A stretch of DNA of 64,000 nt from Owenia fusiformis (Eukaryota > Annelida > Polychaeta > Sabellida > Oweniidae): positions 24,538,822-24,602,821 of the forward strand of contig CAIIXF020000008.1 of NCBI GenBank assembly GCA_903813345.2, written 5' to 3'. The stretch's first letter is position 1; every line of letters begins with the position of its first letter. Shown one piece after another: positions 1 through 10,650 of this stretch. The notes beneath the pieces were generated by a model. The model was not told the origin of the DNA. It saw nothing but the letters and a program-made list of their open reading frames with translations, and did no database searches. The position numbers and the translations under genes were made by a program.

Positions 1-465
1 TGCTCCATCCCATTGACAAGAGTTATTTTAATAGAAAAAATTAAATAAGGGAAGACATACATGTTTGAAGAAACAAATACTTTAAACAGTATTTAGACTA
101 TCTAGGATAATTATTAGAAGCCTTCATTAAAATATGCTAAAAAGTTATGACGGAAAAATGATAATTCCAAGTATTGGATGTTGGTGATTTTTTCAATAAT
201 TTTGCACTGGATCATAGTTGGCTTTAAACGAATTCAGTGCAGAAGCATGTTTGTTATAATCATCGCAAGCACTGGTTCTGTAAATAAGCAATTTTTGAGT
301 TAAAAAATAAAATGTATGAATTCCTTTTAAACAACCTGCTCCTCCCCATTAAATTAGCAAATTAGGCGATGACATCCTGTGTGTATGTAGAATATATGTA
401 ATATATGTATATGTTTGGGTCATCTGCCATCAATTCTACAACCAATCAACCATGTTATGACAATA
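1..465. other. No recognisable feature
   Basis: AT-rich sequence with a short TATATG-type simple stretch near 390-412. No coding or repeat structure supported. Confidence 0.5.
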
Positions 466-1476
466 CAGTGCGTATCAAAGAAAAAAACGCAACAGATTGT
501 TATCTTGGAAAAGCACAAAACCAGTGATAACAGCATTGATTTCATCCAATGCACCATAAAGCCGTGTGTCTCCTCTTTACAATGATATATCATTCATTTA
601 TATTTGGTCATGGTTGAGCGAGTAATCATTCCATTTGCAAAGTGGGCCAAAATTAGCTTCGGGCCAAGTTATAAACATTGCAAAAGTCAGTGTACGGAGC
701 CCGATGCAATATTGGATGAAAACATAAAACCAATGCTGACTGCATCCTTTTAATTCAATATACCAAAAGCAAAATTACTCCTCTTTGTAATGGAATATCA
801 TTCATTCACAGGGAGTCATCTCTGGCCGAATAATCATTAATTTTGCAAAGTGGGGCAAATTTCAGCTCGGACCCACTAGTTGAAAGCCCATGGTTTAACA
901 CATTGCAAAAGTCAGTACAAGGGGCATAGGGGCTATTGGAAGAAGGTGTGACAGGTATGGCATAGACAGTAAAGTGTTTATACTCATACTCTTGCAAGAA
1001 AACATCCTATACCCCTCCAAATTGCCACCACTTCCTTGCACATAAAGATGTGCTCATCTGTCCACGTCATGCATGGTTCAGCCCTGAATCATGTGTGGGT
1101 TAAAGCAAAGAAAAGCAGCCCATGGGCAAATCTTTCTCGAGGTTTTGCAATATCTGGTGGAGGAATTGTGAGCACAGATGCTCCTGAGATAGCTCCAAAA
1201 GAAAAAGTCACAACAATTCAAGTCAGGGGAACTTCCATTAGCAATCAGCCCTTGCACTGATTTTTTCAATATCTAAAACTTGGTGCAGAGCCGATTTTGA
1301 CCCATTGTGCAAATGGAAGGATTTCTCACCCAACCATTACCACATGTAATGAATGACATATCATTGCAAAGAGGAGAGACGTGGCTTTATGGTACATTAA
1401 ATGAAATTGATGCTGTCATCACTAGTTTTGTGATTTTACGAGATAACTACTTGTTGCGTTTTTTTGATACGCCCTG
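466..1476. mobile_element. Non-autonomous mariner-like TIR element with TA duplication
   Basis: Starts CAGTGCGTATCAAAG and ends as the inverse of CAGGGCGTATCAAAAAAACG, flanked by TA on both sides (464-465 and 1477-1478). The inverted arms run inward more than 100 bp (AACGCAACA, CCTCTTT-CAATGATATATCATTCAT). The left half also contains two diverged direct copies of a block around ATATCATTCATT...TTGCAAAGTGGG (about 585-665 and 795-880). No transposase is readable. Superfamily inferred from the TA duplication and CAGxG terminus. Confidence 0.75.
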
Positions 1477-3245
1477 TACATATAATGTGTTAAAAGCCAA
1501 CACACCCAGTTATTGTCATAACTTCAAATTCATCATACAGTTCATTCCACATACCTTGTATTTAAGAAACCTGCTTTAAATCTTTTTGGTGAATCTCCCT
1601 TACATTTCCTCTTCTCACTTGCGTGAGGCACAAAGCTCGCACAAGACACTTTGTTGCCCATGTTACCTTACAGGGAACTTTAGAATACACCCTAACAAAT
1701 CAATTCCCGTCTCTCTTCTGGTCTAATTTGGTGCATTAATACCAGAACTGTAATCTATTGCAGATAAATGTGCTAACATAATCCATCTAATCAGGCTATA
1801 TCAAATAAATTTTCAATATTTATTCTTTCATTTTTTGTCATATTGTTTCATTTTCTTCCAATTCAGATAACATATACATGTACTTTATGTATTCTAACAT
1901 CCTGCCTAAAGTTTTAATCCACAAGTTGCCATGCCTCTCTGTGTAAGGATAGCATACATGCAGTCTTTGTAATACTGAAGATTCAATATTGTTTACTTAT
2001 TCTATATTGTGACATGACGCTATTGTTATATCTTGAAAGTGCTGTTTGTCTATTTGCCTGTTATAGCTGTGTGTATTTATTTACACTGTCTCCATGTGTT
2101 GTCAGGAGAAACAAGAATTAAAATCATATAAATCCGCATCAATTAACTTAATTGTCTTGAGTGTCTACCTCTGCAGATATATTCTAATTGTGTAATCTGC
2201 CTACTGCTTTTTATATTCTTTATTAATTAACTTAAATCTTAAACTATATCCCTACTAACATCCTGAATACCCAATTCCAAAAAGCACTATAAAACTTGGA
2301 TTCTCAGACTCTTTTTAACCTTTCCTTCATATTAATTTCACGATTTCCTCGTGCAGATGATCCAGATGTTCAGTAAATGTTTAACACTGCAATTTACAAT
2401 TTTACAAGTTCAAAATCGCATTGAATGATGTTGTATACCCAGTATGCTTCTGTAAATGTAGAATATTTCATTTTCTGTTGTATTTTTCTTCTTGTACAAT
2501 TCTGTGTAAATATTCCACACAAAAGAACACTAGATGATAAGTTCTATAGTTCTGTAAATCAAGAAATACTGCCATGCGCAGAAGGCTATGATGCTAAACT
2601 CATGTAGGAAAATCCATCCAATTTAAAATTTGTTCTACAAGCATATTAGGTACTCAGTTTATCCTAACTATGTTCCACAAGTTTATTGATTAAAATTCAC
2701 AATTTTAAAACTGCTCATCAAATATTTACATTTCTGTTGATTTGGTGCAAGACCCCAAGTTTGACCCTAAGCTGCCAAAGCCCTTACAAATATATTACAA
2801 TTAAAGCCCTAATATTAGTTTACAACTCTACAACTTTATTTTATTGAAAAATTATATTTAATCAAAATATACAAATCTAGCTCTTAAAAAAATAAAACAT
2901 TTTTGAATATTCAATGTGGTATTTTATTAAAATGCATAAAATAATCCTAATTTGTTCCAAGAGTAAAACTGTTTGACAAAATATTATTTTATCCTTTAGT
3001 ATAGTGTTTAAATTATTATATTAGGACTAAAACTAACTGCTCAACTTAAAAACTATTATGAGAGGATTTTATGAAACTGAATAAAATCTGCTAATAAATA
3101 CGAATGTTCAATTTATACTAGTATATCATTTTCATGTCACTTTTTGTTAGTGTACATGTAATTGAAATACAAAACGACCGTGAGAAGTAATAAAAAAAAT
3201 TATAATCTTTTGCTGATTGGCCTACTTTACAAACCTGGAACAAGT
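1477..3245. other. No recognisable feature
   Basis: AT-rich, stops in all frames; short ORFs (for example 2425-2607) have no recognisable content. Confidence 0.4.
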
Positions 3246-3247
3246 AA

Positions 3248-3305
3248 AACAAAAAACAGCAACTCAACTGAGTAGCAAATCCCACCAATCAAATCTTTTA
3301 GCATG
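3248..3305 (+). repeat. 5' end fragment of the Helentron-like tandem-core family
   Basis: Carries CAGCAACTCAACTGAGTAGC followed by AAATCCCACCAATCAAA, the same start as the copy at 14.2 kb. The small hairpin ACTC-AACT-GAGT (3262-3273) is intact. No tandem core follows, so this is a solo end or truncated copy. Confidence 0.6.
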
Positions 3306-3360
3306 TTTTTCAAGTCATTTTTCCTCTAACAATTTAAAGAGCATATTGACGTCATCTTAA

Positions 3361-3776
3361 TACGACAAAGTTGTTACTAAAGCCTCTATCAACAAGTGCA
3401 CTTCACCTAGATGCAAATGCTATGATATAATACTCACTGAAGGGGAATACAAATATAGGGAAAAGATTATCAAACCTAAGGTTAGCATGAACTGGGACAT
3501 TAAAAATGTTATATATTCAATCATCTGCACTGGATGCGGAGAGATGTACATAGGACAAACTGCTGGTGATTTTCTCAGAATGAGAATGAATGTACATAGA
3601 CAACAAATAAAAATCCAGAATTACGGATGTTACCAGTTAGCGCCCACCTTGATGAGTGTGGTAGAGGACAGTTCAATGTTTTACCGTTCTATAAAATGAA
3701 ATATGAGGATGTACACGAAAAGTTACAAATGGAGTCACATTTCATACAAGTGTTTAAATCTTCATTGAATGTTTAG
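3361..3776 (+). pseudogene. Penelope-like retroelement endonuclease (GIY-YIG) relic
   Basis: The reading frame from 3361 gives a Cys cluster CTSPRCKCYDIILTEG, then NVIYSIICTGCGEMYIGQT, the GIY-YIG nuclease motif as placed in Penelope-like elements (IY...YIG). Around the A-run near 3607-3611 one base is gained or lost: the frame changes and continues as HLDECGRGQFNVLPFYKM... to a TAG at 3774-3776. The reverse transcriptase portion is absent (a stop sits at 3358). A 5'-truncated, inactive copy; it lies within or beyond the 3' part of the kinesin gene, in the opposite orientation. Confidence 0.75.
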
Positions 3777-5751
3777 ATTTTTTCATAATATAAACATTGA
3801 ACTCTTTACCATAGTTAAAGTTACTATGGTATTTTATTTGTATGATACCATTATTATTTGTATAAATAACTATAGTAATGGTAATGTTTTCCTATGATGT
3901 CATATTTACTGTATTTTACTGTTATTCCCTAAAGGTTTTTAAATAAAGAAACATGTTGGAATTATTTCTCTGCCTTTATTTTGGATTATTTTATTAGTCA
4001 AGCATATACTCTAAGAAGGGATCAATAAACACTGATATTACATAAGATTATTGTCATCTGTTCCCAATTGAATTATTCTTATACCTTTGAATGTATCAAA
4101 GTATTTAATGTATCTGTAATATTGAATTATAATTGTTCATTCTTATTCTAGTGTCTGCATTCAGTCTCATCCTGATGTAATTTGTATGATCTATGTTTAT
4201 TGTTTAATGTTGACCTGGCAATCCCCACTATGCCAAGTAAATCTTAAAGATTAAGGTTCCTTTTTAGCTGAACACATACATTTGCCTCTTGAGGATCAAT
4301 ATCACATCATAACATGCATGTTCATGCACAAAACGAGATCTCGTATATTGGCGATCTGAGCCTCCACTAGAAACATTTAACAATATAAACAATCACATTT
4401 ATTGATTCTGTACCACAATCCACAAGAATCAATACTGACACATTAATATATGGTTTAGCTTCATGGTAATGTTAACTATAACTACAGGGTGAACCATTAT
4501 CAAAATATAATGTGTGTGACACAAGGCAGAAGGCATCCATTTTGTTCTTTACGAAATCTTGACAACTATGAGAAATATATGAGAATCTGTTCCTTCTAAG
4601 AGGGAAGGTTCAGGTATAGGGTCTTGAAACCACCAATGACCTTATGTGACCCCACGAGTCCCTTTGTTGAAAACAATACCTTTTAAATGAGTGTCTTTTA
4701 ATGTATTCCCTGAAAATTGGAGATTTAAACTAGGGTAGTGTGATTTCATATGTATTAATCAGTGTTATTTCCTTTTACAACACTGATACCTGAATACAAA
4801 ACATAAACACTTACGTAGCGCAAGCCGAGCAGTATCTGTATGTATGCTTGTGATAGTACATCCTTGAAGACTTTCAAAACAAACTTCTATTGCATAATCT
4901 GCTGTTATATTGTAAGTGAGTTCAAATTAAATTGCACTGCAGTTATTCTTTCTTGAACAATCCACCAAGAATATCTCCAATGTCTGTCTAGATTTCATTC
5001 TGGTGTGTTGTCTATGACATTTAAGACATGTAAAGGCTCTGTAAGAATGATTGTTTACCAGAGTTCGTGTTCTAACTTAGATACTGAACAAGATCACTTA
5101 TAGGTCATGTTACCTCGAGTAATTTAACATATAATTGAATATAAAATCAATTACTGAGAGCACATGTTTGAAATTATTGCTGCTTTATGTTTGTGAAACA
5201 TGCCATTTTTCAAATAAACATACAATGAAAATGAACATCATCACTTCAGCTCATCGATTGGAAAATCTGTTTTTATTATATTAGTTGAGTGTTTAAAACT
5301 CAATCAAAACATTTCTAGTTTGGCTTCTAACTCATGATTGTTATTGAGACTTACAATCACTGTGATTCCTGGTTGAAACATACAACAAATACATAGAGAT
5401 ACTGAGAGGGATTGAATATGTGTTTCATGCCATGTGCCAATCATATTTCTTGAAAGACCATATAGACTCAGGGAAATACCATATTGACCAAATAATAAAC
5501 TACATGTGTATATTTTTCATATGATATCAATGATTAGGAAATATTTTATATTTTTTATTAAAAATGAACATTTTGGAAAAATGAAAAGTGGCCATTTCTT
5601 AAAAACTGAAACTTGAGAAAATGAGAATTTTTTTAAAAGTAAAAGGAAAATGAAAGCTTATGAGAAATTAAATTATTTGAAAATATTAACATATTTGAAT
5701 CATGAACATTTTTGAAAATGTGAAGAAGTTAGGGAATAAAATATGGGGACA
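3777..5751. other. No recognisable feature
   Basis: AT-rich; 5510-5740 is a purine-rich, GAAAA-type low-complexity stretch. No gene seen. Confidence 0.4.
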
Positions 5752-6490
5752 ACCAGGTGAATATGATTATTATAAGGGAGTGAACTTTGACCAGGTGAAT
5801 ATGATTAGAATAAGGGAGAGAACTTTGACCAGGTGAATATGATTCTTATAAGGGAGTGAACTTTGACCAGGTGAATATGATTAGAATAAGAGAGTGAACT
5901 TTAACCAGGTGAATATGATTAGTATAAGGGAGTGAACTTTGACCAGGTGAATATGATTAGTATAAGGGAGTGAACTTTAACCAGGTGAATATGATTCTTA
6001 TCAAGGGGTGAACTATAACCAGGTGAATATGATTAGTATAAGGGAGTGAACTTTAACCAGGTGAATATGATTCTTATAAAGGGGTGAACTTTAACCAGGT
6101 GAATATGATTAGTATAAGGGAGTTAACTTTGACCAGGTAAATATGATTCTTATAAAGGGGTGAACTTTAACCAGGTGAATATGATTCTTATCAAGGGGTG
6201 AACTTTAACCAGGTGAATATGATTAGTATAAGGGAGTGAACTTTAACCAGGTGAATATGATTCTTATAAAGGGGTGAACTTTAACCAGGTGAATATGACT
6301 AGTATAAGGGAGTGAACTTTGACCAGGTAAATATGATTCTTATAAAAGGGTGAACTTTAACCAGGTGAATATGATTAGTATAAGGGAGTGAACTTTGACC
6401 AGGTAAATATGATTCTTATAAAAGGGTGAACTTTAATCAGGTGAATATGATTCATATAAAAGGGTCAACTTTGATCAGGTGAATATGATT
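5752..6490 (+). repeat. 38-bp minisatellite, about 19 copies
   Basis: Unit begins CCAGGTGAATATGATTAGTA and continues TAAGGGAGTGAACTTTGA. Two unit types, ATTAGTATAAGGGAG and ATTCTTATAAAGGGGTG, alternate over much of the array, suggesting amplification as a dimer. The last copies are degenerate. Confidence 0.95.
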
Positions 6491-7276
6491 TTTAGAGGGG
6501 ATTTTGCAATATAAATTAAATTAACTAGTGTTATTCATTGGAAAATAATGGTATCAATAAATTAGGATAACAAATCTCAAAGAATTAAAACATATGAGAA
6601 TTCAATGGTATAACTGAGATATATTTCATGTCACTTAAAACCTGTTACTTCCTTTTTGCTATTACCCAGGCCAACATGCAAAGATGAATTCTCTCGAATT
6701 GGACGTGATATGACTGGATGATTGAGGAATGATTGAGGAAGAAATAAATCATCGACTTCACTGCTTTGAATAAATTAATAATAAACTATTGTAGAAATGC
6801 TTGAAAGAAATCCAAAAGAATTGTAAAAGTGCCAAACTCTTGATAATGTCCTACATATTGCTGGATTGATTCAATAATGTCTAATCTTAAGTACATGTGA
6901 ATACGTATGAGTATAAGCACTTGAACACTTGATCATTTAAAGATAACTTAACATCCATTTATAATTACAAAACTATATACTTGTTATTATGCTAAAACTA
7001 ATTTGAGACAAAAAATGCTAACAGCCAAAATCTGACAACACACCAACCATATGATTGATTGATTGATCCAACTTCCAAAAAACACCCAACCCAACCAACC
7101 AAGGACTCACATAATATGTTAATCCAGAAGCAGACAACAGCAACAATCTAAGGATTGTGGCAAGCAAATCAAATGGTTGACAACAAACATGAAACTGATA
7201 ACAAGCTAGGGCAAACAAGAAGCAAAAAACAATAAGAGATAACAACATGTTGCTGAAACTAAGCTAAAGGTCAATA
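6491..7276. other. No recognisable feature
   Basis: AT-rich; a short GATT run near 7051-7066 is the only simple repeat. Confidence 0.4.
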
Positions 7277-7282
7277 ATATAC

Positions 7283-10200
7283 TCCCCGGGGGTTCACTCC
7301 AATATACCTCTTAATACCTATGTGCCGCGCCAAAGACCCCTTTTCAGTCAATATGGTACAACGAAAATGGGACTTCTGCGCATGTTAAAATTTTTCGTCA
7401 AAACTCAACTTTTGTTCAAGTTGATACGATTGTCTTTCGAACTAGAGACTTACCTCATTCGAAAGATCATAAAAGACTTTATCTATACTGAAAATCTTAG
7501 ATCCAAACATAGTAGAATACGCCGTCAGTCCGCATTTGATTTTTTGAAGTGAGTTTCGTAGATCGTCAGATTTCTCCGACTGATATCGGGTTATCTCAAA
7601 CTGGTTCGTTTATAAATACGAATTTCTTTACCGTTGTAAGGCGCATGCGCAAAATTGATTTATAAACCTTATTGGTTGATGGTTTTTCTCCTGCGCATGC
7701 GTGAAGTCTGATGAACACTTATGACGAAGACCGGAGCAAACATTACTAGCTCTCGAACGAAATTCCAAGATTCAGGTCATTTCGCAGTGTTTGCTAAGCG
7801 TGTATACGTGAATGACAAGCTGTTTTGAGTAGATCGGGTACCTGTTTTAGACACAACATTGATTTAGCTTGACATTGATGTGCACATTGGCACTTTTGAG
7901 CATGTTAATCAGTGGCGTAGCCAGGATTTGGTGACCGGGGGTTCTATTTTTATGTTATTCACAAATCCCCCCCCCCCCTTCATTAGGGTTCCTCAAATAA
8001 AAACATTTTTGTGCAATTTGTACAATTACACTCCCTCCAATAGTTTGGCAATCCTAAGTAACCCATTGGATTATGTGTTAAAGCATCTTTAAGTTTGAAT
8101 TCCTATATGCACAATATATTTGTAAAGAAAAAACTATTTTTTGGGAGGGGAAATAAAATTCATTTTAATACCTTCATTAAGTTAAGTAGACAATTGAATT
8201 TGAATTTTATTTAACAAAAATGATGTCTTTATTTACGTTAAGCAAAGTCTAAAATTAATTACGTATACCCTGCGCGCAGAGTTTAGTTATAAACTACGAA
8301 GACGAAGCTCTCTTTTAAGAAGTAAAGTCGAACGAATGCAAAGGGCAAAAAGTAATAACCTCTCCCATTGAAATAGCAAAGGACGTAAAAATGATTTTCA
8401 AAAATTACCTTGTTGCTTTGTAACTTTAATGTTCAAAAAGTAAAATAAACAGGCAACGTGCAAAAAAGTCAGACAACTTATAATTAATTTTCTGCATCAA
8501 AATATTTTTCGGTCAATCTTTTACTGAATGTATATCCTGAAATCTGATTTGCCCCGAATCCACCATTATTTCGTCTGATTTCTGGAAGACCCTGGAGCAT
8601 GATTTGTTACCAAGGAATATCAACTATTTCGCACGATTTATTCTATTACTTAAGCTACTTCATGTAGGACAAAATAGATCACCTCGTGCAATGGCTTATC
8701 ATTCTTTTGCAGGAATTTTGTTGGAAGCCAATTCGGATCAAATGCAACGTTAATGAAAATGGTGCAACACCCTATACTCCGAAAGATCGTTCTTCTATGA
8801 TAACTTTTCACAACGTTTACACGAAGACTTTTTAAACTATCCGGGATAGTCGTATTACTGATGAAAACATCTGTTATTCAAATAAGTGCAATTTATTATG
8901 CTTTGTTTTAAAAAGTTAAAAATATTTCTTTGGACGTCCCCGGAGCTCAGTGGTAAGTCTCCCGGAGCAGATCAACTGCAATTGAAAAAAACGCTATTCG
9001 CTAAACATATCATGACATTAATATGAAAATGGAGAGCAAGTAAACTGGAACGATAACAATTTGAATTCTATACAATCTTTTAGATGAGTGGAGTGTATCT
9101 GAAAAAAACATTATCATTTTTTGCAATGATTGATTTTCTTTGAAAAAATGATGGGTAATAAATACTGAACAAATGAAAGAATGAATAAATTTGAACAAAT
9201 GCTTGTGTTTATAAATGATATATGCTTTAAAATAATTCATTTCACAACGTTTTTAATTATTTAACGCAATTCATTCGGGGACTTGCCAGCCCAAGGGACG
9301 TCCCAAGAAATATTTTAAATTTTAATTGAAATAAAACAAAACACAGATGTACACATTTGAAAGAACATGTGTTTCATCAATATTACGACTATTCCAGATA
9401 TTTATTCGCCAATTTTGTAAAAATCATTCAGAGTATGGGACGTCTGCATTGTTTTCAATTTCAATAACTTTCAATAACTTCATATTGGACCAGAACTGGC
9501 TTAAAACAAAACCTACAAAGGACTGATTTAGCCATTGCCCAAGATGGATTATTTTGTCTGAGAGGAAGCAGCTTTTTAGTTAATTGTGCGAAATTATTGT
9601 ACTAAATGTAAAATCTCATGCTCTGGGGTCTTAATTAAATCTCATCCCGTGCCTAAGGTTGCCAAACGTTTTGACATGCTTTTAACAAAATAAGGCTCTC
9701 ATGTTCACCATAACTAATATCAATCAATTTACTGGTCATATATGTAGTTTTCAAATAGCACAGTAATTTAATGTTTCTGGTTATATGCATTGTCCCGCAA
9801 AATGATATTTTGGGAAATCTTGACCGGGGGTTCGTTCGAACCCACCGAACCCCCGCTGGCTACGGCTATGTTAATACAAGTTTTTACGCGCTTAGCACGA
9901 GACGGGTTTTCGAAAAATCTGTTATCTGATTCACTCGATTATCGTATGGATATGTATTTCTGCTGACATTTCAACACCACATCACATAGAACTACGATGC
10001 AGAATGATAATAAAACACAAAACAACTACTAAATTCCACTTGTTATTTCACAGGAGGTAAAAATGCAAACTGCCTAGATTCTTTGTAAGGGTCGTCAGAC
10101 ATCGGATTGGCCGCCATATTTGAAATGAAAATATCACTAAATAGAGGTCTGCGCATGCCTCAACATTTCGACTGTTTTTGAGCATTTTTTCCATGTCAAT

Positions 10201-10517
10201 TTCCTCTCAAGATTGAAAGTTTCCATGTATACTTCCTCTCGGACTTAAAAAAGGGAGTAAATTTCTTGAAATATTGGTGTATAACTATAAAATCCACTTT
10301 TTAGGTGATTTATCCCAGACCTTGCCAACTGATTTTACCGATTTATTACCATTATTTGTAGAAAAAACTGATTTTTGACTTAAAAAGGCTCTCTCTTTGA
10401 CAAATTTTCCATGTTTTTTTCCTCTCAGATTGGCCAGCTTCCATGGTTTATGCCCTAAGCCAAAATTGCCCCTGATGCACATGCCTACTCAAATTATTTA
10501 GAGTGAACCCCCCGGGA
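7283..10517. mobile_element. TIR transposon TCCCCGGGGGTTCACTC with ATATAC target duplication, interrupted by a second element
   Basis: Left end TCCCCGGGGGTTCACTC (7283 on); right end is its inverse with one C/G difference (to 10517). Directly outside lies ATATAC at 7277-7282 and 10518-10523. Without the nested insertion (7910-9875) the element is about 1.27 kb. It contains GCATGCGC words and, on the minus strand near 10050-10125, a 24-codon frame starting MAANPMSDDPYKESRQF that could be a first exon of an element gene. Superfamily not recognised. Confidence 0.8.
7910..9867. mobile_element. hAT-like long-TIR element with 8-bp target duplication, nested
   Basis: Starts CAGTGGCGTAGCCAGG, ends CCCCCGCTGGCTACGGCT, and is flanked by exact ATGTTAAT copies (7902-7909 and 9868-9875). 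Eight-base duplications and CAG termini are typical of hAT. Diverged inverted arms continue inside (for example 8590-8960 against 9280-9640, sharing AGACCC..GGAGCATGA and TTTCGCAC words), leaving a loop around 9000-9240. No transposase is readable. Confidence 0.85.
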
Positions 10518-10584
10518 ATATACTTAAAAGATTATACATACAGAGAATGTTTGAGAAGAGCTGTCTTGGAGCTGGAGACATCAC

Positions 10585-10650
10585 TGGGAAAATTCAATCC
10601 ATTGATGCCTTCTTTCAGCAACAGCAACTGCAGCTTCTTTGCCTTCTTCC
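10585..10650 (-). other. Candidate further coiled-coil exon of the kinesin (weak)
   Basis: A Glu/Arg/Ala-rich reading frame (EEGKEAAVAVAERRHQWIEF) follows a CACAG in the phase that exon Q requires, so the splice would read IEQAREEGKE. Against it: the acceptor lacks a pyrimidine tract, the donor would be a weak CCCA|GTGATG, and the frame hits TGA four bases later. It could be a degenerate exon or chance. Confidence 0.2.

Noticed and set aside
5752-6490. CRISPR-like regular repeat
   Set aside because: Eukaryotic context, no unique spacers; simple minisatellite.
8934-8985. tRNA gene (GAGCTCAGTGGTAAG resembles an A box)
   Set aside because: No B box or tRNA fold follows; lies in the arm of a transposon and is partly mirrored in the other arm.
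9950-10125. First exon MAANPMSDDPYKESRQF of a host gene on the minus strand
   Set aside because: Inside a TIR element and stops after 24 codons; at best an element-encoded exon.
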